64,000 nt of DNA from Niebla homalea. Taxonomy: Eukaryota > Ascomycota > Lecanoromycetes > Lecanorales > Ramalinaceae. Of this stretch, positions 1 to 11,838 are shown one piece after another. Where the stretch lies: NCBI GenBank assembly GCA_019925105.1, contig JAHGAU010000030.1, positions 310,001 to 374,000 on the forward strand, written 5' to 3'. Below the pieces are notes generated by a model that saw only the letters and a list, made by a program, of their open reading frames with translations, was not told the DNA's origin and searched no databases. The first letter of the stretch is position 1. Each line of letters begins with the position of its first letter. Both the position numbers and the translations under genes were made by a program.

Positions 1-524
1 ATTTATATTATAATAAGGTTTCATATTACTCCCCTATATTATAGAGTATTCCTTAAAGTATTTTTTCTTCCGGATATTAAATACCCTATATTATAAAGTA
101 AGTATAAAATTAAATATTTTAATTAAAGGTTTTAAGGAATAAAAAAATAAGTAATAAATAAGGATTTTCTAGGCTTTTATAAACCTATTTTTAATTGGAG
201 TTATAATATTTTTAAGGTTTACTTTATTCATAACCTTTAAATCGCTTTATTAAAATTTAACCCTTTAAATTAATTCTTTAGATAGCTTAATAGAATTAAT
301 ATCTATTTATTTAAAATTATCGTAACCTCCTATTCTAGCTATTAACCGTTTTTTATAGCCCGTCCGGATACTAATTACCGTACGTTTTAACCGTAATTAC
401 CGCCCGTTTAATACCGTTAATAATTATCGGCTTACCGTCCGTTGCTGGTAAATATAATTAATAAGAGCCTTTATTTTATTTCGTTACTTTCTGCGAGGGC
501 GTAGATAAGTTAACTTTATTATAA
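1..524. other. AT-rich RIP-degraded DNA, no gene seen
   Basis: CpA-depleted, TpA-rich sequence with no open frame of note. Positions 350-440 are somewhat richer in CG dinucleotides, as expected where only CpA has been mutated. I recognise no protein fragment here. Confidence 0.6.
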
Positions 525-740
525 TGTTAAAGTGTAAGCCCCTTTAGGGTGGTTAAAAGGCAAAGGGTATATTACATATAATTAAAGATATTAAAGTACA
601 AAAGTATAGGAGTAAAGGGGCCGAAGGCCCTGATATACCCAGTCGGTAACACTCCTGGGTACCGGACTAACCCCGGGCTTGGCCCGGGGTAGGCCCGGTA
701 GGGCCCTTTCCTAAGTTACAAATAACCCTGAACCCTGACA
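525..740 (+). repeat. LTR-like GC-rich island (possible 5' or solo LTR)
   Basis: This stretch is much richer in G+C than its surroundings. It starts with TGTTAAAG and ends with CCCTGACA, the TG...CA pattern of an LTR; the second TRIM of this window has similar ends (TGTTATGG...CCCTGACA). It holds short inverted repeats (a GCCCCTTT copy near 537 against AAAGGGGC near 616). The flanking 5-mers (tataa / gtata) do not match, so it is not a solo LTR with an intact duplication. It may be the 5' LTR of the Gypsy remnant that follows, but no matching 3' LTR was recognised near 5.4-5.6 kb. Boundaries are tentative. Confidence 0.35.
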
Positions 741-1220
741 GTATAGTAAGGGAATTACGGATAAAAGAAAGGCCCTTAAAGTTATTCGGATTTAATTATT
801 TAAATATATTAAGAATATTATTTATAAAAAAGATATTTAATTACTTAAATTTTAAATACGCCCGTTAAGTAAAGTATATTAAAAGTTAACATATAAGAAG
901 TTATATTATAAAAACGTAATAATATCAGAAAAAGAAATTAAATTAATCTTGTTTAAATATAAAAACAATAAAAAAAGCTTAAAAATTAAGTTAAAAAATG
1001 AAAAAAAAAATGAAAAATTGATAAACTATAAGAAAAAAGAAGTTTAAAGAATAAAATCAGCTTTAAAAGTATATATTTTAATAATTAATTAATAAAAAAA
1101 TATATTGATATAGTTAAAGAAAAGCGGAAATATATAAAAGATAATCGGAATAAATAGAGGAAGATTAAAAATAAGTTAAAGCGTTAAAACGGGGTAAAAG
1201 AAGTAAGTTAAATAAAAAAT

Positions 1221-1370
1221 AAATAAAAATAAATAAAAACAAATAAAAACAAATAAAAACAAATAAAAACAAATAAAAACAAATAAAAACAAATAAAAAC
1301 AAATAAAAACAAATAAAAACAAATAAAAACAAATAAAAACAAATAAAAACAAATAAAAACAAATAAAAAT
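1221..1370. repeat. 10-bp minisatellite, 15 units of aaataaaaac
   Basis: Thirteen consecutive exact copies of the decamer aaataaaaac (1,231-1,360) are flanked on each side by one aaataaaaat variant. The perfect homogeneity stands out inside heavily mutated DNA and indicates recent slippage. On the - strand it yields an artificial Phe/Leu-rich open frame, which is not a gene. Confidence 0.95.
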
Positions 1371-3248
1371 AAATAAATAAGGGTTTAAAAGAATCAGAAA
1401 GGATAAAACGGTAATAGGAATACTTAAGGGATAGTAAAGAAGCTTAAAAGTATTAAGGAGACGATAAAAAAATTAAGGAAGATATAATTAATAATTTAAT
1501 TAATATTTTAAAATTAAAAATAAGCTTTATTTTATATTAATAATAACCCACCGGATAGAAGCGGAAAATAATTAAATTCATAAACTTAAGACTTAATAAA
1601 ATAAATAAAAAAACAATATAATATTTAAAGTTATAATTAATTACGTAAGATAACGTTAAACGGTATAAAGAATATATAATATATAAAGAAAAAATAATAT
1701 TAATTAAATTAAGAACCCTTATAATAGTAGAAACGGACGATTATATATATTAAAAAAATAATTAATAATTTAAAGAAATAAATAATAAGAAGAAAAAAGC
1801 TATATATTAAGGTAATACGAAGAAAAAGATAAAGTAAATGAGAAATAAAGATAATAAGAACTATTTACTTATTATAGAAAATATAATTTTAAGAGTTAAA
1901 TAACCCGATAACTTAATAGCTTATTAAAGATTATTAAAATGTAAATATAATATTTATTAAATTTATTTATGATACGTACATAAAGTAACGGATAAACTAA
2001 CTTTAAAATTATACAATAAGGAAATAAATATTAAAATAAAGTTATTATAAGTTATAATCTTAATAAATAAAAGGGTAATAAAAAAAAGGTTAATATTTTA
2101 AAGGTATATAAAAAGCTATAAGTATAAATAAAGGAAAAGATATTATATTAAGGGGTATTATCTTAAATAATTAAATGTAATTCAAAATACTCTAAATATT
2201 ATAAACGTATAAAAATATAAACGTAAAAGAATTATACAAAATCTTAATAATAAACTTACTTTTATATAAAGTAATATTAAGATTAAGGATTAAGTTATAT
2301 AAAGCTATTATTAAAAGGTTATTAAATAATAAAGAATAATAGCTTAAAATAATTATATAATAAGGAATTAAGTTAAGTATATATAAAAAATATATATAAG
2401 TAAATAAATAAATAAGTATATAAAATAGATTTCCCGTACTTATAAAGAAAAAAAGATAAAATTAAATTACAATTTATATTTAATTATTATTTTATATACG
2501 AAGTATTATTTACGTTTTATATAAAATTAATAAAAAGAATATATAATTTATTAAGAATTTTATTATATAAAACTTTCTTTAAAATAAATATAAAGTATAA
2601 ATATTAAGTAATAAAAGTATGTTTTAATAATTAATATTATTTTATTATTAACGTATTAAGTATTAAATAATTATAATTAATAAAAATACTTTAAGAACGC
2701 GTATATTTTTATTCATTTCTATTAAACTAATAAATATTATAATAAGAATTATCCTTAAATTAAATTTAAAGTTATCCTTTTTTATTCTTAAAAAGGAATA
2801 TAATTTTATTAACTTAACCTTTTATTTTAATAATATCTTTAAAGTATACAAGATATAAAAAAGTAATTTATTTTCTTAAGAAATTATTTCTTTTTATAAA
2901 CTTTATAATTAAAGTTAAAGTTATTATTTAATAAATTAGAAATTAGTATAATAAAAATTAAAGTATTAAAAAAAACTATAAGGTAAAAAAACGTATATAA
3001 ATTAAATTTAAAAAGTATAAAAAGATATTTAATTAATCCGTATTATAAAATATAAAAAACATTAAAGGATTCTTAAATACCGTTAATATAATAAAAAAAT
3101 AAATTAAAGGCTTTATAAAGATAATACGCTTATTTATCCGTTTAACAGGAAAAATTTTTTAAAAATAAAAATTTTTTAAAAATTTATTATTTTAACTTAT
3201 ATAAAATATAATAACGGGGGTTAAAGCTTTATTTAAATAAAATTTCAA

Positions 3249-3600
3249 AATACCGGTTTATATATATATTAATACCTTAAAATACGGAGCCGGATATTAT
3301 ATTACTTAAATTTAGGACGGTTATACCGTTTTATTTATTTATAACTTATATATAATAAATAAAACGGAACGTAACTATAATATTTTTAAGTAAAAATTAA
3401 TAATTATTACGTTTAAGGAAAAGTTCTTTTATATATTAAATATAAAATAAGTATTAATTATGTATATAAATTATCAGTTATTTATAAAGTTTCTAAACGT
3501 AAATTATTATAAGGATATGTTTATAAAATAAATGAGTAAATTAAAAAAAAACCATATATTAAAATTAAATATATTAAAGGAGAAATTAATATAATTACTG
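3249..3600 (+). pseudogene. Gypsy RNase H fragment
   Basis: A frame starting at 3,249 reads IPVYIYINTLKYGAGYYIT, then NKTERNYNIFK, then FLNVNYYKDMF. These correspond to the Ty3/Gypsy RNase H landmarks: the TDAS-x-x-GxG strand, the ERNYxxxxxEL segment carrying the catalytic Glu, and the TDHxxLxxF strand. Internal TAA/TAG codons sit where Gln or Trp is usual, as RIP would produce. The catalytic Asp of TDAS reads as Asn, also a G-to-A type change. The domain has its normal spacing of about 115 residues, so it is mutated but not rearranged. The enzyme would have degraded the RNA strand during reverse transcription. Confidence 0.85.
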
Positions 3601-4439
3601 ATAACCTATTGAGAATATTACTTAATAACTTAAATTATGTATTTAATAAAATAATAAAGAAAATAATTTTTAAAGTATAAAAGAATAAGAATAATACGGT
3701 ATAATTCTAAAAGAGTAATAAAGGAGGATATCGCGTTATATTAAAAAAGCTTTTTAAAGAAATAAAAAAGGATAGAATTAATATTTCTAATAATATATAA
3801 ATTATAATATAATAATTAAAAAATTAATTAACTTAAAATATAAAGGGAAAATCGATAAAGAAAAGCGTAAATAAAAAAAATAAAATAAATATAAAAGAAC
3901 TATAATTATCAAGAATAATCGATATTAAGCCGGTATAAATATATAGTATAAAATTGAATAATAATTATAAAATAAAATATATATAAATTAATTACGAGCT
4001 TATAAAGTTATTAAAATTTAAAAAATTACTTTATTATAAAGATAACGATTAATATATTAATATTATTATATACCTTAAAATGAAAGTAAAGTTAAAAAAA
4101 AGATATAGTTTATTAAGTTAAATTTAATAAATAGCTTATAAATTATAAATTTAATTTAACTATTAATAAGTTACTTTATTAATATAAAAAACGTTAAATA
4201 ATACATATAATAAAAAAAGAAATAATCTAAATATTTAAGGAAGTTTATAATAATGTAAGATATTTCTTATTAAAAATTCTATTAAAGAAATTACGATATT
4301 ATTATTAATAACCGGATATAATAAAAAAAGTTATAAAATACGTATAAGGGTACTTAATTTATATAAAGTAAATATACGAAAGCCGTATGGTTTTATTAAG
4401 TTTAATTAAGGTAGAAGCCCCTTTTAATTTATTTAAAGC

Positions 4440-4700
4440 GGACTTTATTAACCTTTTTAAATATGTATAAAACGGTCTTTAATACGTTTTTAATATAGTA
4501 AATTATTTCTTACGATTTATATAATTATTTTATATTATATTAATTCAAATAAAAGACGTAATTATTACGTTAAAAAAGTATATAAATTATTACTTAAAAC
4601 CCGTTACGATATATATAAATATTAAGAAAATATTTACAAGTAAAAAAAAAGAAGTTTCCTTTAATTATATAATATTTAATTTATCTTTATATTAAGTATA
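4440..4700 (+). pseudogene. Gypsy integrase core fragment
   Basis: One frame reads YVFNIVNYFLRFI and then NIKKIFTSKKKEV. I match these to the integrase core motifs VVDxFSKxxxFxP and SDxGxxFTSxxF of Ty3/Gypsy elements (DDE catalytic fold), with D-to-N changes at both expected Asp positions. It follows RNase H at the expected distance. The call rests on motif resemblance only; an HMM search after reverting TAA to CAA would settle it. Confidence 0.65.
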
Positions 4701-4989
4701 ATATATAAAATAATAAGTATAATAAAGTTTAATAATTAAATTTAACAAAACGTAATAAAGAAAACGTAAACTTAATAAAAATATAATTAAATATAAGCGG
4801 GAAGATTAAGAATATTAAATATTAACTTAAAATATATTAAATATTTAAGGTATACTTTTATTAATATTTTCTTCAAGGTTAAGTTAAATATAATATATAG
4901 ACGGAATATAATTAAATTAAGAGTTGAAATATATGATATGAAAAGAATAATACCGCCTTTAAAAAAAGTAATATATAAAGCCGTTTAAG

Positions 4990-5345
4990 GATTTATACCA
5001 AACTAAATAAGTATTAAAAAAATTATAAAAGAAATTAAACGTAATAAAAAATTAATAAAAAAATATTATAATAAAGGAATATAAGGTTAAAAATTACTTA
5101 AAGAAAAGCAATTAATTATATAATGGGATTTTATTTTAAACTTTAAAAAAGTTAAACCTTATTAAGTCGGATTATTTATTTTTAAGGGCTTTATAAAAGA
5201 ATATAAAGTATTATATATATTAAAAAGGATAAATAGAATTCTTATATTTAATTTATTTTATAAGGATTATCTTAAAGTATTTATATTATATATCGGGTAT
5301 TTTAAACCCTTTAATAAGCCAAAGTTAAAGGTAATAAAGAGAATT
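4990..5345 (+). pseudogene. Gypsy integrase C-terminal fragment
   Basis: A frame near 5,160-5,345 reads GLFIFKGFIKEYKVLYILK and then IFNLFYKDYLKVF. This resembles the segment after the integrase core in Gypsy elements, where a LGPFxVxx...Y.LxLP strand is followed by IHxVFHxxxLxPF. It overlaps the left arm of the giant inverted repeat, and the same segment recurs on - at about 27.8-28.2 kb. No chromodomain was recognised after it. Confidence 0.6.
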
Positions 5346-5417
5346 AGAATCCGGTAAGCGCCAGTAAAAAACGCCTTAATCCTTTAAAACCCATTATAAT
5401 TATAAATAATACAATTT

Positions 5418-5431
5418 AAGGGGAAAAAAAA
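5418..5431 (+). other. purine tract, possible Gypsy polypurine tract
   Basis: An uninterrupted purine run (aaggggaaaaaaaa) lies about 70 bp after the last integrase-like residues, where plus-strand priming would occur in a Gypsy element. In the other arm of the inverted repeat the run is interrupted. It is only suggestive, because no 3' LTR start could be fixed beside it. Confidence 0.3.
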
Positions 5432-5639
5432 TATATAAGTAATATAACGCCCTTTCCTTTATATTTTTATTTTATTTACTTTTATATTTCAGTATATTAA
5501 AAATCCTAAGAAAACGCAGATTTAAAAATTAAAAAAAAAGGGGGGGGGGAAGGAATAAATAATTATTTTAATAAATATAATCAAAAATTAAAAATTAAAA
5601 AAGAAAAAAAGTAAAAATATAATAAAGATTCGGAAAAAA

Positions 5640-8375
5640 TAAATATAAATAAAGGGATATTAAGCTCTTAACGTTTTATTTATAGTTTTTTATTTATTAT
5701 ATTATAAGCTATAAACTAATAAAATTATAAAAGATTATAATTATTTATAATTAAAAATACTTCCTTAAATAAAAGAAAAAACGTATTAAAAGCAGTATAT
5801 AAATAAAAGTATAATTAAACATTAAGGTTATATATTAAAAAATTTACTTAAAAGGACGCCTTTTTTACAGATTAGAGGTTTAAATATTAAATTTATTATA
5901 AATATTACGTTCAAAATATAGGTAAAATATACCGTTAATATAAATATAAAAACTATTTTAAATAGAGGGTAATTAAAGTCTTAATTATACCCTTAAGATA
6001 GAAGAATATATTTAAGATTATCCTTTATTACGGTAGTTATGGGGTATAAAACCGTATTAATTATCTTACCTTAAGAACGGAAATAAAGACAGAATAAAAA
6101 AACCAATATATATATAAGGACGTAACCTAAAACCAAAATAACCCGTTATTAAGGAGGCGACCCGATAAATAAGCCCGGTAACGTAATTAAAAGAATTAAT
6201 AAAATAACTTAAAAATTAATTAAAACTTTAATCCGCGGATAACTATATATATATTTTTTTAATAAAACGTATATTAAAACTAAAAATATAATAATACTTA
6301 TTATAATCATAATCGGGAATTAAAGTTAAACAATATAAACTATATATAATACGTTTAAAAATAATCCGGAATATAAAGTTTATTAAAATTAACGATATAA
6401 AGTTAAAAAGGGATATAAATTTCTTTTTAAAGTATAATTGTATTACCCGCGGAAAAAACTTTAACTAAGAACGGTTAAAAAACTATATTTAAATTAAGGA
6501 CATTAAAGGTTATTATATATATAAGAATAAAATAGAAAAAAAAGCTTATTAAAAAAGAGATACTTATAAAGATACGGGTAAAAGCTACCGCGTACGTATA
6601 GTATAAATAGCGGACTTAAAAAAAGTTAATAAAGGAGCTTGAATAAATATATCGTTTAGATAAGGAACCGGTTAATAATTAATTTATATATAAAAAAGAG
6701 AAATAACTTATTAAAATTAAGATTATCAAAATTTAAACCAGAAATATCCTTAATTAAATTTAAGTTAAATAAATAATACTATTTCTTCTTAAGTAATTAC
6801 TTACGCGATTCCGTTAAAGTATTAATCCTTAAAAAGGACGGGCTATATTTTATACGGGCCCTTTTACGTTAATTAAATTTATACGATTAAAATAGGCTGG
6901 CGATATTAATAAGGCCAAATTAACACGGAGATAATTAATATATTTAAATTGAAAAGGGGTTAATTAAGTAAACGGGCGAAAAAAAGGTAAAATAAACGGC
7001 TAAATTAATTAAACGGAAAATAAAAGAAATAAACGGAATAACCGAGATTATTAAAGTGATTAAATAATAAAATAAAATAATTAAGCATTAAAAATAAACT
7101 ATAATAATAATAATTAAATATTAAATATAAAGAACAAAAGAAAGGGTACTTATTAAGGCTATAAATATTAAGTTAATTATAAATTATAATTAATTATAAA
7201 ATATATATAACCTTTTATATCAAACTTACAATTAATATTAAGATTAAGAAATATATAACTTATTACAGAAAAAGCGTTTACTTAAATTATATCTTAATAT
7301 TAAAAATCTATAAAAAGGAATTAACGATAATTAATTAAAAAGTAAATTAATTTATATATATTTAAATAAAAACTATAATCGCCCGGCCGGTATTTAAAAA
7401 TATAATTTAAATAAATATTATTTAATAAATTTTTAATACGGTAATAATTAATAAAAATAAAATAAAAATTACCGTCAATTTATTAATATTTAATATATAC
7501 TTAAGTTTTAATACGTATACAAAAGGTATAAACTTAAATATATATTATAAAAAACTTTTCAAAGTAAAAAAGTTAAAATAAATTAAGATTATAAAAAACC
7601 GTAAAGTATAACTTTAAATATGTTAGCCGATTATTAAGTAAATAAACTTTTATAATGATAAAAATACGTTTATTTAACTTAATAAAATTAATAATAAAAG
7701 TATATTTATTAAGGTATAAAAATATAATTACCATAATTACTATAAACATGATTAAAGAATCCTATATAAGATTCCGAAGGCTATAAGTAGGTTAATATAA
7801 ATATAAAATAAGTAAATAATATTAAGGTTATTAATTTATATATACTTTTAAAGGGATAATCGATAATTAAACGTAAAATTAAATTAAATTTAAAATTAAT
7901 TAATTAAAACATAAAAGGAGTTAAAGATGAAGTAAATTAAAAAAGTAAAGAAATTTAAAGAAATAAAAAAAATTAAAAAAGTAAATAAATAAAAAGAACG
8001 AAGTAAGCGGTTACGCGGTATAATTATAAAACAAATAAATAATTGGATATTATTTTTAATATCTTATTTATTAACAGAACCGATTAAAATAAAACTTAAT
8101 AAGAATAATAAGCAATGTTATTACGTTTAAAAAAACCCCCTTTTGATATTTTTTTTTAAAAATATTTATATCGGGATAATTATACGTAAAATATTAAGAG
8201 AATATAAAAATATGTTTTATTTATAAGTAAATATAGCCCTAAGGGTACTTCATATATTAATTAATTAAGGGAAAAGTATATAAATAAATAAAAATAAATA
8301 TTAAAAGTTATAATAACGAATATGCCTTTAATAAACGTTATTAAGTATAGTATTAAGCGTTAAAGGAGTTCATAT
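5640..8375 (+). other. unidentified degraded coding-like segment in left arm
   Basis: Frames at about 5,880-6,250 and 6,420-6,960 are readable for long stretches if TAA/TAG are taken as mutated CAA/CAG (for example NYTLKIEEYI, and PVIKEATR). A lysine-rich frame lies near 7,900-8,050. I do not recognise a domain. It could be gag of a second LTR element following the first, or a host gene duplicated with the arm. The same sequence lies inverted at about 24.1-27.5 kb. Confidence 0.35.
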
Positions 8376-8385
8376 AAAGGTTAAA

Positions 8386-9031
8386 AATTAATTGATTGAT
8401 TTATTTATATACGAGTCTAGCTACTTTAAGTTAATTTCGGCGTTTTATAATGTTAATGGTTAAACTATGGTTATTTTAATATTTATATTTATTTTAAACT
8501 TATTACTTTAATTTTAAAAGGAAAAAGGAAACTATAATCGGCTAACTTAGCCTTAATTTACCCTAGATATTAACCCGATTTAAATAAAAACCTCTCCCCC
8601 GCAGTTATTTACCTTAATATTATAATTGAATTTTTACGTTAACCCGATTAAGATTAATAATTATTTTAAATCCTTAATTTATTATTTTTATTAAGAATTC
8701 TTTATTTTTTAATATTATAATCCGCGATAAGGATTTAATAATAATATTAAGCTTAATTAAGAAAAAACGGCCTTAATTATATAACTTTATTTTTTTTAAC
8801 GTTTAAATTTTACTTTAAATACTTTATTATATAGTTTTTTAGATTAACCTTATTTAATCTTAACTTTAATTTTTTAATATTAAATCCTTATAACTTTTTT
8901 TTACTGGCCTTACGTGGTAATTAGGTTTATTTAAGGTTAACTACGGGTATCAATAAATCATCGGATATTTATTATTGTTTCATCCATATTAATTACGTGA
9001 TTTGCCAGATGGGGTTTAGGGGCTCTTGGCG
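8386..9031 (-). mobile_element. SINE copy B, 5'-truncated, in left arm
   Basis: The reverse complement matches 31,625-32,270 of the longer SINE copy, including the CGCCAAGAGCCC..CTAAACC segment and the (TCAA)n tail, here seen as attgattgattta at the left end. It lacks the roughly 87-bp tRNA-like head. It is flanked by a 10-bp direct repeat aaaggttaaa (8,376-8,385 and 9,032-9,041). The other arm of the giant inverted repeat, near 23,790, has this site without the insertion, which confirms both boundaries. The 5' truncation is typical of target-primed reverse transcription that stops early. Confidence 0.85.
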
Positions 9032-9041
9032 AAAGGTTAAA

Positions 9042-10070
9042 GAGTTATTTAAAAATTAATAAATAATTATTTTATTTTTTATTTTTTCCTTTATTTTCTT
9101 AAGTAATAATATATAAATAGTAATAATTATAATGAATTATTATTTTTCTTTAATTATTTTCTTAAGACCAATATAATAAATGAATATAAAAATAGTATTA
9201 ATAAACGTATATAAGTCAAGTAATTACGTATAATATTATCTTAAATACGTTAACGAAGAAAGATATCGAGATTTATAAATAAAATTTAAATAGGGTTTAC
9301 TTAAATAATTAAGCCTTCTTAAGATATATTTAAAGTTACGTAATAAACTTACTTAAGATATACTTAATAATAACTGGATTAAAAGAAATATTAGAAGTAT
9401 ATAAATAAAGGAATAAAAAAAAGAATAACCGGTTATAAGGTCCGATCCTTATAAAGGGCAATATTTATAATTTTTTGACGAACGGAGTAAAATACGTTAT
9501 ACCCTTATACGGATTAAATATATTATACTTAAAGAAAATATAAATGTAAATAACTTAAGCTTTAAAATAAATAAATATAAAATACCGAGGTCGCCGTTAT
9601 TAATAAGTTAAGATAATAAAAAGGGGTTGCCCTTAAGAAAATCAAGTCTTAATATATTTATTTATTATTATTAAATAAAACTTAAAAATAAGGCTATAAA
9701 AAAAATAAGTAAATGTATATATAAACGGCATTAAAGGATAAAAACCATTTATTAATAATACGTAATATTAAAGAAATAAATTTTATTATAAAGGGAATAG
9801 AAATAAGTTATTATTATGTTAATACTTTTTTGACTTTTATACTTCTAGTTACTTAAATTATTAAAAAGACATTATAAGCAATATATATATAATCGAAATA
9901 TATATAAATAGGTATAATATAATTCAAAGTTTAATAATATTAAGGGCAATACCTTATTATAAAAGGAGTTAAAGAAAAAAGAATATAAAAGACATTAAAC
10001 TTGCGGATAAATATATAAAGGAATAAAAATATTAAAAAGGTTAATTAAGGGTAAAATCAATTTATATATA
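9042..10070 (+). other. continuation of left arm, no gene recognised
   Basis: Degenerate AT-rich sequence matching 22,741-23,786 inverted, for example the ggtccgatccttataaaggg block at 9,438 against 23,360. I recognise no protein motif. Confidence 0.5.
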
Positions 10071-10109
10071 CTTTAAAAAGAAAAAGTATAATAGATTATT
10101 ATAATAAAT

Positions 10110-10215
10110 AACCTATATTTCACCAATTTATATAGGGGCTACAGCCCATCTCCAATTACACTCCATTGGTACCTGCTATTTTATCACTTTTACTCTTTCA
10201 TCCCTTCCCATCTTT
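10110..10215. repeat. inner end of left arm, little RIP
   Basis: The last roughly 105 bp of the arm before the loop keeps many CA and TG dinucleotides (for example ctacagcccatctccaatta). It pairs with 10,965-11,070 with few mismatches. RIP seems to fade toward the inner end of the duplicated tract. Confidence 0.7.
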
Positions 10216-10964
10216 TTAAGTAATTATTAAATTTCTTTTTACGGGATAATAGTTTAAATACCTTTTAAAGTAAATGATAATTAATAATTAATGACCGTTA
10301 TCCGTTAATACTTCGCGGACTTATTAAATTAAAATATAAACTTATTCCATAAAATAAATAATAAAATAATATTAAAAGGTAAAATTCATTTCTAACTTAA
10401 ACGTCTTAATAAAGGATTAATAAAATTTATTTTATTTTAATAATAAAATACTTTAAAATAATAATTAATAAGTTTTAAAACCTATTAAATTTAACGTAAG
10501 CTTAACGTTAATTAACTTATAAAGCCCCGGAAGTTATTATAAATCGTTTATATTTAAATAGTTTTAAAGTTTCTTGTTAAGTAATACCGTTATTACTTAA
10601 ATATTCTAATAATAATAAGCGACTTCTAAGTATATATTTTATAATTCTATTTAATAAAAGTTTTTTTTTTAAATTAATATATAATTAAGTATTAATAACT
10701 TTCCTTAAATTATTAAAATAAAATGCTTATAATAATAAAATTAAATATATTAACTTTTACTTATACCTTATATTTTAAATTAAACGAATAGAATAATAAC
10801 GTGTTAATAAATATTTTATAAAGTTAATAAAATATTTTATTTATTATAGTATTTTATTTTAATAAGTTAATTTTCTTTTTTTCCATATTACTTTTAAATA
10901 AATTAATTAAAAGCTTAAATACCCTTAAATATTTATAAATAAAATAATAATAAAAATTTATAAA
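10216..10964. other. loop of the giant inverted repeat
   Basis: About 750 bp of unpaired AT-rich, CpA-poor sequence between the arms. No open frame, repeat unit or recognisable motif was seen. Confidence 0.6.
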
Positions 10965-11105
10965 GCTAGAAAAGATGGGAAGGGATGAAAGAGTAAAAGT
11001 GATAAAATAGCAGGTGGCAATGGAATATAATTGAAGATAGGCCGCAGCCCTTATATAAGTTAGTAAGATATAGGTTTCTTATTATAATAATCTGTTATAC
11101 TTTTT
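10965..11105 (-). repeat. giant inverted repeat, inner piece of right arm
   Basis: Reverse complement of about 10,075-10,215. It breaks off at the target site of LINE L1 and resumes on the far side at 22,741. Without L1 the arm would read straight through, which is why I treat this as arm sequence and not as the terminal repeat of a separate small element. Confidence 0.8.
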
Positions 11106-11118
11106 TTTTAAAGTATAT
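11106..11118. repeat. TSD of LINE L1, left copy
   Basis: ttttaaagtatat, repeated exactly at 22,741-22,753 on the other side of L1. Confidence 0.85.
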
Positions 11119-11790
11119 TGATTTGATTTGATTTATTTATACTACGGATCTAGCTAAGCTAATTCCGGCGTTCCTTAATACGCGGCCTTTTAGCCTTCTT
11201 AATAACCGTAAAAACCTGATACTTATAACGTTCAAGCGAAAAAACGGTATTTACCAAACCTTTACTTATTACTTTTTAAGGTAGAAAGTATTAACGGTTA
11301 TTTAAAAAATAACGATTAATTTATATAATTTTTACGTTTTAACTCTATTAAGGAAATCCATAATATTACGACCGTATTATTATAGGGGTTGCTTCCGGAC
11401 CTATAACTTTTCCGTATCTTTACCTATTTACTTAGTATTAATATTAAGTTATACCCTTAGATACCCTTACCGATATATATACCTTTTACCCCTTTATTAT
11501 TATCGTTATTAATATTATTATACTTTTCTTTTACGCCGTATTAATATTATATCTTTAAGCCTTTTAATAAATATAGCCTTTACGTTATTATCCCGAGCAT
11601 TTAAACCGGTAATAAGGTTCGTTAATCAGATATTTAATGACCTTATTTATCTTTACGGTAAGGTTAAACTATATTAATAACTTAATAAATATTATAAATT
11701 TAATAACCGCTTATATATTTCACTTTATAAATAGTATTTAACGATAATTATAAGTATTAGTTTTTATTATAAATTTTAATTTAACTTTAA

Positions 11791-11804
11791 TAAATAAAAA
11801 ATAT
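11791..11804. repeat. TSD of LINE L2, left copy
   Basis: taaataaaaaatat, repeated exactly at 17,618-17,631. It is part of L1 and duplicated by insertion of L2. Confidence 0.9.
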
Positions 11805-11838
11805 GAAAACCTAGAAGCTTAATTATATATTTCTTGAG

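Larger units (their letters stand above)
780..5430 (+). mobile_element. Ty3/Gypsy retrotransposon remnant, RIP-degraded
   Basis: Pol order RNase H then integrase, read on +, places this in Ty3/Gypsy (in Ty1/Copia integrase precedes reverse transcriptase). RNase H (about 3,249-3,600), integrase core (about 4,440-4,700) and integrase C-terminal part (about 5,000-5,345) are recognisable when stop codons TAA/TAG are read as former CAA/CAG. Reverse transcriptase should lie at about 2,400-3,240, where I see only weak fragments. Gag and protease should lie upstream but are not recognised; 930-2,300 is lysine-rich nonsense. A purine tract at 5,418-5,431 could be the polypurine tract. No pair of LTRs could be aligned by eye. 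The segment from 4,840 onward is duplicated in inverted orientation at 28.3 kb. Confidence 0.75.
4840..10215 (+). repeat. giant inverted repeat, left arm
   Basis: Apart from the inserted SINE, this segment reads as the reverse complement of 22,754-28,306 plus 10,965-11,105. Anchor pairs include 4,850/28,290, 6,640/26,510, 9,440/23,364 and 10,070/22,741. Distances between anchors agree to within about 10 bp once the SINE (656 bp with one TSD) and TRIM (992 bp with one TSD) are subtracted. Arm length without insertions is about 4.7 kb. The arms differ mostly by transition-type changes, as expected of RIP acting independently on two copies. The outer end at 4,840 falls inside Gypsy integrase sequence that continues outward here but not in the other arm, so it is a breakpoint of a duplication rather than the end of an element. 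Confidence 0.85.

Noticed and set aside
1165..1362. Open frame on - of Phe/Leu-rich repeats
   Set aside because: It is the translation of the aaataaaaac minisatellite; no start context or homology.
8376..9041. Independent LINE 3' fragment instead of a SINE
   Set aside because: Only the terminal 60 bp match the LINE; the remaining 580 bp match SINE copy A.
10070..11110. 1-kb TIR/MITE-like element with about 140-bp inverted ends and a possible TA target
   Set aside because: If LINE L1 is removed, the inverted ends continue without a break into the 4.7-kb arms, so they are the inner ends of the giant inverted repeat and the middle is its loop.
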